Assembly (NCBI RefSeq): GCF_032670585.1
Contig: NZ_JAVQHL010000009.1
Coordinates: 1 to 18,426, forward strand
Source of the DNA: Ostreiculturibacter nitratireducens
GTDB taxonomy: Bacteria; Pseudomonadota; Alphaproteobacteria; Rhodobacterales; Rhodobacteraceae
Length of the DNA: 18,426 bases
Direction: 5' to 3'
Part shown: positions 6,262 through 12,391 of the stretch, piece after piece
How positions within the stretch are numbered: position 1 is the first letter of the stretch
Layout of the letters: each line of letters starts with the position of its first letter
Program-made: the position numbers and the translations under genes
The notes under the pieces: generated by a model
Seen by the model: only the letters and a program-made list of their open reading frames with translations
What the model was told of the DNA's origin: nothing
Databases searched by the model: none

Positions 6262-6786
6262 ATGAAGTCGTGGCTACTTTTGAGCGCACTCGCTTTTAGC
6301 GTCGCTTCCGTGGCGATCGCGCATGAGAAAGCGACAGGCGTGGTCAAGGAGCGCATGGAAAAGATGGAGCGTTTCGAAGAGCTAGTCGAACGCATCTTCG
6401 CTATGCTGCACGGCGAACTTTCCTACGATCCGGAAGCAGTGCGGCGCGCAGGCTTGGAAATCCAGGAAGGTGCAGGCAAGCACATGACGGCACTTTTTCC
6501 GAAGGGGTCTAATGAGGCGCCCAGCGAAGCGAAAGATGCGATCTGGTTGGATTTCGGATCCTTCGAGCATCTTTCGCTGATGCTTGAAAGCTGGTCGGGC
6601 GAACTGGCGGCGCAGGCCGAAACGCCACCTGTCGGCAACCTGCCTAAGAAGTGGGAGAATGCGGAGATGGGCCCCGCCATGATGCAGGGCGGCGGCATGA
6701 TGCGACAGTCTGGTTCCGTGTTCGCGGCCTGGCACGTCGCGGCGACCTGCAACGCCTGCCATGCGGAGTTCCGAAACGCGGATTGA
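6262..6786 (+). CDS. Periplasmic cytochrome c' (class II c-type cytochrome)
   Basis: The 174-aa protein has a Sec signal peptide (MKSWLLLSALAFSVASVAIA followed by H, probable cleavage around residue 20). The mature part is a four-helix style domain beginning KERMEKMERFEELVERIFAM. The heme-binding CNACH lies seven residues before the end, where class II cytochromes carry it, so His is the proximal ligand. Such proteins bind covalent heme in the periplasm, are often high-spin, and are linked to NO handling or electron transfer. Unusually, a glycine- and methionine-rich stretch (MGPAMMQGGGMMRQ) sits just before the last helix. A GGAGGGG-like ribosome site precedes the ATG. The gene is isolated, with no partner such as a cytochrome b gene beside it. 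Confidence 0.85.
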   Translation: MKSWLLLSALAFSVASVAIAHEKATGVVKERMEKMERFEELVERIFAMLHGELSYDPEAVRRAGLEIQEGAGKHMTALFPKGSNEAPSEAKDAIWLDFGSFEHLSLMLESWSGELAAQAETPPVGNLPKKWENAEMGPAMMQGGGMMRQSGSVFAAWHVAATCNACHAEFRNAD

Positions 6787-7091
6787 GCGAGCCTGAGGTA
6801 TTCTGACTTCGTCCTTTGGCCGCTTAATCACGCGAAGCAGGCGTTTGATTACTGTCGCGGCGAAAGACCGCTTTCCGCCCATCTCGTTCCTTGAGTCTTG
6901 CCCTGGCGAACAGCGACTAGCCGGTACTCTGTCCGATCCGGGCTATCGCCCTCCCCCACCCCGGCCCAGCGTCACCTCGGCAGCAGCCGCTCGAGCCTGC
7001 GGAGCACCTTTCGGCCCGCTTCGATGCTCTCTCGAGTTCCGCGACCTCCCCAGGATCCTCCTCGGTCTCGAGCGCGGTCCTGAAGTCCTCG
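6787..7091. other. Gap between the cytochrome gene and IS3 remnant
   Basis: No complete gene is visible. On the minus strand at about 6972-7091 two frames together give a coiled-coil-like protein end: EDFRTALETEEDPGEVAELE in one frame and SIEAGRKVLRRLERLLPR with a stop in another. This suggests a frameshifted gene tail of unknown identity, fused to the IS3 orfA remnant. Confidence 0.3.
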
Positions 7092-7364
7092 ATCCGAGAC
7101 GGCTTTCCGCAGGCGCTCGTTCTCCTTCTCCAGATCCTTCAGCCGCTTCACCTCGTTGGTCTTCAGGCCCCCGAACTCCTTCCGCCACCGGTAGTAGGTG
7201 AACTGCCTCACGCCAATCGAACGCACCGCCTCGGCCACGGACTGGCCTTGCGACACCAACACGTCGACCTGCAGCAGCTTCGCGACGATCTCTTCAGGCT
7301 TGTGCGCTCTGCCGGGTGATCGATCCACTGGATCGATCACTGATCCGGCTCCGATCTGGGGCAT
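6972..7364 (-). pseudogene. IS3-family transposase OrfA with palindromic insert, fused to foreign C-terminus
   Basis: The ATG at 7364 is preceded by GGAGG at eight bases. After MPQ the palindromic module adds about 14 codons (including GSVIDPVDRSPG) in frame and without a stop. The normal OrfA then follows: HKPEEIVAKLLQVDVLVSQG, QSVAEAVRSIGVRQFTYYRW and a leucine-zipper-like KRLKDLEKENERLRKAVSD. This is the DNA-binding helix-turn-helix and coiled coil of the IS3 OrfA family. From about 7092 the sequence is unrelated to IS3 and stops at 6972. There is no linked orfB, so it cannot produce an OrfAB transposase, though a truncated OrfA could still bind IS3 ends. Confidence 0.75.
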
Positions 7365-7428
7365 TCCTTCATCCTCCAACTGGCTCGAAAGCCTACTTCA
7401 GGGAGGACCACTTCTAAGGGGGCAGGCC
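7092..7428 (-). mobile_element. IS3-family left-end fragment (terminal repeat plus most of orfA)
   Basis: The outer repeat on the minus strand from 7428 reads GGCCTGCCCCCTTAGAAGTG and then GTCC. A leader, a GGAGG ribosome site and an OrfA start at 7364 follow. Homology to OrfA stops after RLRKAVSD at about 7092, before the usual end and frameshift into orfB. The outer end directly abuts an inverted orfB fragment of another copy at 7429. Confidence 0.8.
7311..7351 (+). repeat. Palindromic module in IS3 orfA (copy 3, inverted relative to host gene)
   Basis: A perfect stem at 7316-7340 has arms GTGATCGATCC and GGATCGATCAC around ACT. It is preceded by GCCGG and followed by TGATCCGGCTC. Against the IS5 copies, positions 2 and 3 of the stem change from C-G and A-T pairs to T-A and G-C pairs, so pairing is kept. 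The host gene lies on the minus strand, opposite to the relation seen in IS5. Confidence 0.85.
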
Positions 7429-7756
7429 AGCCGTCGGTGCCAGGACCGCCTACATCGAGCCAAGGTCACCTTCGGAGAACGGATACTGCCAGAGCTTCAA
7501 TGCGAAGCCACGGGATGAGCTGCTCAACGGCGAGATCTTCTACAGCCTCGCCGAGTCGAAGATCGTCATCGAGAGCTGGCGTCGGTACTACAACACCATG
7601 CGCCCACACTCATCCCGGGGCTATCGGCCCCCGACTCCAGAGGTCATCTCGTGGCCGGCTTCGCCATCCGGAGCCGCTTCGCCGGCCACCCCAGCCGTAG
7701 CGCCAAGACCCCTCATGCACCAAGACTGAAACCGGACCACTCGATCGGGGCAGGCC
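7429..7756 (+). mobile_element. IS3-family right-end fragment (orfB C-terminus plus terminal repeat)
   Basis: The plus strand encodes the last part of an IS3 OrfB integrase and ends with a terminal repeat whose minus-strand reading from 7756 is GGCCTGCCCCGATCGAGTGG. This matches the left repeat at 7428 and the second IS3 tail at 16194. Confidence 0.82.
7433..7729 (+). pseudogene. IS3-family transposase OrfB, C-terminal fragment
   Basis: The frame reads VGARTAYIEPRSPSENGYCQ, then SFNAKPRDELLNGEIFYSLA and IVIESWRRYYNTMRPHSSRG, and ends MHQD with TGA at 7727-7729. This is the end of the rve integrase domain: the catalytic Glu is the one in SPSENG, and the two Asp residues upstream are missing. 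The fragment starts exactly at the outer end of the inverted IS3 left piece. It cannot be functional. Confidence 0.85.
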
Positions 7757-7813
7757 AAGGCGCCGCTGCGCAACGTCGCTAGCTTAGTTCGCTGAGTAAG
7801 GACACGGGTACCA

Positions 7814-8656
7814 TCATTGAGACGGAATGAACTCGAAGGTCGACAACAAATCAATAAAATTCAGATAGATATCGTCTTCGAGTGAGTCATAAGCGACGGT
7901 AAATACGAAAATCTTGCTGTCGTGCGCAGCGACGATGTGTTCGTTCTGATACAGGCCGTCGGTGCGATACCGCACCGCATTGGCTCCGGCAAGCACGGTC
8001 TCTTCGATTGGACTCCGCGCCAGGTCGACATGCGATTTCGTCTTGTTGCGATCGACCCAAACCGGTGCGTGGAGGTGCGGGCTGTTGTCATATATCTCGA
8101 TTGTGATGGATTTCGGGCCGTCCCGGGCGCCTGCGTCTTCGGAGAACGTATCAAGGTCGTCGCGTACCATCAGGGACAGGCCGTACATGAGGTCCGGGCT
8201 TTGGCCATCCGTTGCCGGCACAGCTGCATAGCCTGCCGGCTCGACACGGAACGTGAACCGGAAACCATGCTCCTGTACCGAATGTCGCGACAGAAGGTGA
8301 AATGAGTGACTCTCATCGCCACAGGGAACGATCGCGCCATCCTCTGATCTCGTCCCGAGCACCGAGACAAGGGCCCCGGCACGCAATTCTTCCGGAGGGG
8401 CAAGATTGGCCCGTGCAGCGCAAAGGTTCCGGCCTTGCGAAGGTACGGTGATCGTCTCGACGCCCCCTCCGGCCGTACGAACCTTCACCGCCGTCGGCCC
8501 GTCGAAGGCCAGAGCGGAGAGGTCCACTTCCGTGACTTCTCCTACAACTTCCACAGTCTCCGCCACCGCATTGCCAGTTGCGATTGCCAGAACAGCGGTC
8601 ATGACGCCGATTACCGGCCTCACGCGGAACCGAAGAAACACGAGCGGCGAAACCAT
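7814..8656 (-). CDS. Exported protein of unknown function
   Basis: The protein is about 280 aa from the ATG at 8656, preferred because GGAG lies eight bases upstream and the N-terminus then is a clean signal peptide (MVSPLVFLRF, then a hydrophobic core VIGVMTAVLAIATGNAVA before ETVEV). The frame opens earlier, at 8695. The first mature third has a beta-rich VVGEVTEVDLSALAFDGPTA region that could be a small OB-like domain, with Cys residues in NLCAAR and VPCGDE. The rest contains GFRFTFRVEPAGYAAVP, SITIEIYDNSPH, VRYRTDGLYQNEHIVAAHDS and IFVFTVAYDSLEDD. It ends in STFEFIPSQ, a pattern like other secreted proteins with a C-terminal beta domain. I assign no family. It is monocistronic, between IS3 and MITE-like sequences. 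Confidence 0.65.
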   Translation of the reverse strand: MVSPLVFLRFRVRPVIGVMTAVLAIATGNAVAETVEVVGEVTEVDLSALAFDGPTAVKVRTAGGGVETITVPSQGRNLCAARANLAPPEELRAGALVSVLGTRSEDGAIVPCGDESHSFHLLSRHSVQEHGFRFTFRVEPAGYAAVPATDGQSPDLMYGLSLMVRDDLDTFSEDAGARDGPKSITIEIYDNSPHLHAPVWVDRNKTKSHVDLARSPIEETVLAGANAVRYRTDGLYQNEHIVAAHDSKIFVFTVAYDSLEDDIYLNFIDLLSTFEFIPSQ

Positions 8657-8695
8657 GCCATGAACTCCGATTGAGTTTTTCACCAGGACCAGCAA

Positions 8696-8925
8696 TGACG
8701 CAGGTACGGCACGCGGATTGTATTAGAGCGGGTTCTGGCACACGTCTATCGACACTTCTGCGGAAATCGGCCGCCGGGTGCCGGCCGACGTCCACAGACA
8801 AGTTCGAGGGAGCGATGGCGATTCGAACGATCGGGGCGGCCGCGAACACGCTCGTCGGAACCGTCATCTAGTATGACCAAGTGCCACAGGCTGCGTGCCG
8901 CCGCCCGGTGCGCGAGAAGCCGGTC
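8696..8925. other. Intergenic region without a recognisable gene
   Basis: Nothing firm is visible. A plus-strand frame ends FEGAMAIRTIGAAANTLVGT, then V-I-stop at about 8869-8871, and could be the tail of a lost gene, but it has no credible start or upstream domain. Confidence 0.3.
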
Positions 8926-9089
8926 GGGTACTGTCAGAGGAATCGGGCTTGGCCCCCCTTCCCCGTCCTCCTTGGTGAGCGGAGGGCGCAGACGTTTGTT
9001 CTACAAGGAGAAAGGCCTTCCAGATCGCCGCTGAGGTCAACAACCGAGCCAAGATCAGCCTGGCAATCAGGTTTCTTCTGACAAGACCC
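8926..9089. repeat. 164-bp MITE-like element with IS6-type terminal repeats
   Basis: The left end from 8926 reads GGGTACTGTCAGAGGAATC. The right end, minus strand from 9089, reads GGGTCTTGTCAGAAGAAACC. Both resemble the IS6 ends in this window (GGTACTGTCAAAGAA at 127, GGTCTTGTCAGAC at 16039). The ends point outward around 120 bp with no transposase frame. No clear target duplication is visible. Confidence 0.6.
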
Positions 9090-9153
9090 TCGTAGGATGT
9101 CCGTTCATGGTTCGCGCAACGCGACCGTCGCGATCGCACCGGAGCGGATGCTC

Positions 9154-10305
9154 TCAGAAGATCTTCTCGGTGGACTGACCGAGCGCCAGAGCGCCCACGT
9201 ATTCCGCCTGTATCTCCTTTTGCAGTGGATGGTACCGCGCAGCCTGGATGTCGCGAAACAGACGTTCGAGCTCGGCCTTCCGGTAAAAGCCAGCACCGCC
9301 TGCCAGTTCAAGCGCAAGCTCAACGCTCCGGATGGCGTTTTCCTCGACAAGCCGGCGGCCGGTCATGACTTGCCCGACCGTCTCGGCTGAGGGGTCATTG
9401 CGTTCGGAGACATCAATCATGTGGGCATGGGCGAGTCGTGCGGCCACCAGCGCGGTTTCCATGCGCCCGGCACGATCTCGAAGGAGCGCCGAAGGCGGAC
9501 GCTTGGAGGCGATCTCGATGGCAATGTCGCGCGCACGTTCGGCCACACCGAGATAGACGGCATAGATAAGTGGGAACGCTGTGGTCCCGAGCATGAAGAA
9601 GATCGGGTGCCAGACACCCTGTGGGCGTTTCGCGGCCACCTTCTCGTCGGGCACGAACAGGCCGTCGATCATCACGTCGTGGCTGCCGGTTCCGCGCATG
9701 CCCAATGTGTGCCAGGTATCCAGAATGGAGATTTCTGGCGCCGACATCGGACACGGGAAGTGGATGACCGTCCCGCCGTCTTCTGGCGTCACCGCGCTCG
9801 TCATCAGGATGTCGCCTGCCGGGCCGCCGGAAACGAACATCTTGCGCGCGGTCACCTTGTAGCCGCCGTCGACCGGCTCCGCCTTGCCCGAACCACCGAT
9901 CCAGTCGCCACCACCAGACGAAAGCAGGACGAGCTTTTCGTCCGCGATACGTCGCAGAAGCGGCTCCGTCTTGTCGCGGGTCGAGGTCTGGTGGTGCCAG
10001 CGCCAGGCCGGGAAGGCGACCTGATGGGTGTGCATCGAAAGCGCAAGTGCAGTCGACGAACAGCCATGCGCCAGCTCCCTCAAGATGCCGCAGAGTGTGC
10101 GGATGTCAGCGCCACCACCGCCGAGCTCGGCCGGCACACCGGCGTCGATCAAGCCCGCATCCTTGGCCAGTTCATAGCTTTCCGAGACGAAACTGTCGTC
10201 GTCATCCCGGGCCCTAGCTTGCTTGGCGCATTTCGCCGCAAGAGTTTTGGCAACTTCGACAAAATCGCGTTCCGTCGGTCGGTCCATGAGGTCAGTCTGG
10301 GCCAT
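9154..10305 (-). CDS. Acyl-CoA dehydrogenase family flavoprotein
   Basis: The 383-aa protein is about full family length. It starts at 10305 with AGGGAGGAAG seven bases upstream. The N-terminal helical domain contains AKDAGLIDAGVPAELGGGGA and LRELAHGCSSTALALSMHTH. The middle beta domain contains SSGGGDWIGGSGKAEPVDGG, KMFVSGGPAGDILMTSAV and LDTWHTLGMRGTGSHDVMID. The C-terminal helical domain ends FRDIQAARYHPLQKEIQ. This order and the TLGMRGTGSHDV signature fit the FAD-dependent acyl-CoA dehydrogenase superfamily, including related monooxygenase-like members. I see no obvious catalytic Glu position to settle dehydrogenase versus flavin monooxygenase. It is monocistronic and divergent from an HxlR regulator that probably controls it. 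The substrate cannot be told. Confidence 0.88.
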   Translation of the reverse strand: MAQTDLMDRPTERDFVEVAKTLAAKCAKQARARDDDDSFVSESYELAKDAGLIDAGVPAELGGGGADIRTLCGILRELAHGCSSTALALSMHTHQVAFPAWRWHHQTSTRDKTEPLLRRIADEKLVLLSSGGGDWIGGSGKAEPVDGGYKVTARKMFVSGGPAGDILMTSAVTPEDGGTVIHFPCPMSAPEISILDTWHTLGMRGTGSHDVMIDGLFVPDEKVAAKRPQGVWHPIFFMLGTTAFPLIYAVYLGVAERARDIAIEIASKRPPSALLRDRAGRMETALVAARLAHAHMIDVSERNDPSAETVGQVMTGRRLVEENAIRSVELALELAGGAGFYRKAELERLFRDIQAARYHPLQKEIQAEYVGALALGQSTEKIF

Positions 10306-10420
10306 GTCTTCCTCCCTGGTTCGTAAGCCTTATGCCCTCATGTTCGTCCGAATCTGGCTCTCCATGATAGTACAGTAAGTGAATCTCATCGGCGGCCATG
10401 GGCCGAAAAGGAGCAAGACA
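10306..10420. promoter_or_regulatory. Shared divergent control region of the acyl-CoA dehydrogenase and HxlR genes
   Basis: 115 bp separate the two start codons. An AT-richer stretch around 10363-10385 (ATGATAGTACAGTAAGTG) stands out and contains TACTGTACTAT on the minus strand. HxlR proteins often bind TACT/AGTA-type dyads, so this is a candidate operator; a promoter is inferred, not proven. Confidence 0.4.
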
Positions 10421-11113
10421 ATGGAGATTACCAACCTTTACAGCCAGTTCTGCCCGGTCGCGATGGCATCCGAAGTTATCTGCACCCGTTGGACACCCTT
10501 GGTCATGCGTGAACTTCTGTGCGGCTCGGTTCGCTTCAACGACATCCGCAAGGGCGTCCCCAAGATGTCACCCAGTCTCCTGTCCAAGCGTCTCAAGGAG
10601 CTGGAACTGGCCGGCGTAATCAAGTCGGTGCAGACGGAGCGCGGTGCATCCGAGTATCACCTCACTCAGGCCGGTGAAGAACTGCGTCCTCTCGTCATCG
10701 GGATCGGCAATTGGGGTCAGAGGTGGGTCGAGTCGCGCCTGTCGCTTAGAAACCTCGACCCTTCTCTCCTGATGTGGGACATCCGTCGCAATTTCGATCC
10801 CGACCCACGCCCTTCTCGCCGGTGCACGATTCAATTTTTGTACCCGGAGCTCACGGAACTTCTACGCGATTGGTGGCTTCTTGTTGACGAAGAGGGGACG
10901 GACCTGTGCCGCACCGATCCCGGATACGACGTCGATATTCTCGTGACGGCGGACTTGCGCGCCTTCACTTCTGTTTGGATGGGCATCACGACATTGTCTC
11001 AAGAAATGGAAACCGGCGCCGTCACAATCGACTCAACATCGGACCTTGAAGCCAATTTCAGAAAGTGGCTGAAATGCAGCGTATTCGCGCCCCAGAAACG
11101 AATGGTCAGCTAG
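10421..11113 (+). CDS. HxlR-family transcriptional regulator with C-terminal extension
   Basis: The protein is about 230 aa from the ATG at 10421, preceded by AAGGAG at seven bases; an upstream in-frame GTG at 10379 lacks this support. Residues 1-95 form an HxlR winged helix: a conserved CPVAMASEVICTRWTPLVMR with the family's early Cys, then LLCGSVRFNDIRKGVPKMSP, then SLLSKRLKELELAGVIKS. After about residue 110 there is a further 120 residues (IQFLYPELTELLRDWWLLVD and later SDLEANFRKWLKCSVF), resembling the sterol-carrier-like domain seen in long HxlR proteins; this may sense a hydrophobic or CoA-type ligand. Divergence from the dehydrogenase suggests local control of that gene. Confidence 0.85.
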   Translation: MEITNLYSQFCPVAMASEVICTRWTPLVMRELLCGSVRFNDIRKGVPKMSPSLLSKRLKELELAGVIKSVQTERGASEYHLTQAGEELRPLVIGIGNWGQRWVESRLSLRNLDPSLLMWDIRRNFDPDPRPSRRCTIQFLYPELTELLRDWWLLVDEEGTDLCRTDPGYDVDILVTADLRAFTSVWMGITTLSQEMETGAVTIDSTSDLEANFRKWLKCSVFAPQKRMVS

Positions 11114-11306
11114 CGTAATCTGATGCTCGCCCCCAAAGGCCATTGATCCTGCTGAGTTGTCATTTGCCGTCTGCTCTGTATAGTCGCCATCGGCCAATCC
11201 CGAACCCTTGATGCTGCTCCACCTGACCATGGCGACAGCAGGCGGTGGTTCTCCCGCATGATAAGATCGCTTTTGTGCTAAGCTTCGGGTTGGGGAGGGA
11301 CCTTCA

Positions 11307-11382
11307 ATGCTCGACTTGGACACATTCATCGCGGACTGCGTAGATGCAGTCGAAAAAGACCCGACGCACAAATCCGCCGCAG
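11307..11382 (+). pseudogene. Cupin-type (double-stranded beta-helix) metal enzyme, N-terminal stub cut by IS6
   Basis: The ATG at 11307 follows GGGAGGGACC. It encodes MLDLDTFIADCVDAVEKDPT followed by HKSAA, and the frame then enters the IS6 left end at about 11383. This start resembles the N-terminus of predicted metal-dependent proteins of the double-stranded beta-helix superfamily (cysteine dioxygenase-like), where an FIADC...A...DPTH helix precedes the barrel. The barrel is absent on both sides of the IS, so the rest was deleted rather than just interrupted. The identification rests on 25 residues and is tentative. Confidence 0.45.
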
Positions 11383-12195
11383 GGTTGTCAGAGCAATGCG
11401 AACCAGTCTCAGCAAGAGCAGGATCGCTGTCCTTTACTCGGAGCAGAGACCACGCCACTCGGCGAGAGCGACGGTACGGTTCAGCTTGAAGATGCGTCGG
11501 CGGGTGAGACTGCGCTCCGAGTTGAAATGGTTGAAGACCGAGGCATGGACGGCGGCGAATTTCTGCAAACTTCGCATCCGCCGAAACCGCAGCATCGCCC
11601 GCTCGCGTCGTCGGAACGGCAGGTGCGAGTTTTCCGCTCTGTTGTTCTCCCAGCGACCGGTTTCATGTCGGGCATCAGCACCGGTCTCCTTGAGAGCGGC
11701 GCCATAGGACCGGAGCTTGTCGGTAACGATCACCTCCGGCCGACCGTGCTTGCGCATTGCTTTCCTTAGAAATTTCAGCACGGCTTTCTTGTCCCGTCTC
11801 TTCGTGACGAAGCTCTCCAGCACTTCGCCTTCGTGATCGACGGCGCGCCAAAGGTAATGGCGCTCGCCGTTGATCTTCACGAACATCTCGTCCAAGTGCC
11901 ACCGCCAGCGGCTCGACTTCATGCCCTTGATCCGGCGCTTCCTGATCTCGTTGGCGAACATCGGCCCGAACCTTTGCCACCAAAACCGAACCGCTTCATG
12001 GCTCACATCGATACCGCGTTCATGGAGGAGATCTTCGCCGTTTCGCAACGATAGCGGGAAGCGGACATACAGCATCACCGCCAGGCGGATGATTTCGGGG
12101 CTCGTCTCGAACCACTTGAAGGGGTCGTGTTTGGTCATCCGCTGAGGCTAGCCAGCGCCCTGCCCCGCCTCAAGCCGAGTTCTTCTGTCAGTGCC
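11383..12195 (-). mobile_element. Intact IS6-family element (copy D, about 813 bp)
   Basis: The left end from 11383 reads GGTTGTCAGAGCAATGCGAA. The right end, minus strand from 12195, reads GGCACTGACAGAAGAACTCG. Both resemble the ends of the other copies. It encloses one full-length transposase. No 8-bp target duplication is visible (CCGCCGCA on the left, unrelated bases on the right), and different genes are broken at each side, which indicates that the element mediated a deletion or recombination after insertion. Confidence 0.88.
11434..12138 (-). CDS. IS6-family DDE transposase (copy D)
   Basis: The 234-aa protein starts at 12138 (MTKHDPFKWFETSPEIIRLA) and is the same length as copy F. 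The N-terminal zinc-finger/helix-turn-helix region includes VRFPLSLRNGEDLLHERGID and HEAVRFWWQRFGPMFANEI. The catalytic triad lies at about Asp83 (RWHLDEMFVKING), Asp140 (VTDKLRSYG) and Glu169 (NNRAENSHL), followed by the basic FRRRERAMLRFRRMRSLQKF. No stop or frameshift is present, so it is probably active. It could act in trans on the other, decayed copies here. Replicative IS6 transposition yields cointegrates and flanking deletions, which fits the broken genes next to it. Confidence 0.92.
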   Translation of the reverse strand: MTKHDPFKWFETSPEIIRLAVMLYVRFPLSLRNGEDLLHERGIDVSHEAVRFWWQRFGPMFANEIRKRRIKGMKSSRWRWHLDEMFVKINGERHYLWRAVDHEGEVLESFVTKRRDKKAVLKFLRKAMRKHGRPEVIVTDKLRSYGAALKETGADARHETGRWENNRAENSHLPFRRRERAMLRFRRMRSLQKFAAVHASVFNHFNSERSLTRRRIFKLNRTVALAEWRGLCSE

Positions 12196-12196
12196 C

Positions 12197-12391
12197 CGAG
12201 AAGTTCTCCACACCCGGAAGCCGATTCTTTCCCAGTTTGATCTCCTGCTCGAACAGGGAGAGATAACCATGGACCACCTGCTCAAGAGGACTCCCAAGGG
12301 GCGGGTTTCCGAGAAGGGCCCCCTCTTCAAGATCAATGCCGGTTCGCTTGGCCTCCTCTTCCCCCCGAGCAAGTCCTATGCGCTTCGTTAA
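12197..12391 (+). pseudogene. C-terminal fragment of a probable restriction endonuclease (MvaI/BcnI-like)
   Basis: The frame exits the IS6 end and reads REVLHTRKPILSQFDLLLEQ, GEITMDHLLKRTP, then KGRVSEKGPLFKINAGSLGL and LFPPSKSYALR, stopping at 12391. The GEIT-DHLL and EKGPLFKI-LLFP pattern resembles, from memory, the end of MvaI/BcnI-type endonucleases, which cleave CC(W/S)GG-like sites. The catalytic core is missing, removed by IS6. Its last 14 bases overlap the next gene's start (ATGCGCTTCGTTAA), which shows translational coupling with the glycosylase and supports a restriction-modification origin. It is non-functional as it stands. The family call needs a profile search. Confidence 0.45.

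Noticed and set aside
8671..8871. 66-codon plus-strand frame ending GAMAIRTIGAAANTLVGTVI
   Set aside because: The last 20 residues look protein-like, but the start overlaps the exported protein's leader and no upstream domain exists; not enough to call a gene.
9421..10326. 301-codon open frame on the plus strand
   Set aside because: It lies fully antisense to the acyl-CoA dehydrogenase, whose motifs, ribosome site and length are convincing. The translated antisense product has no recognisable domain.
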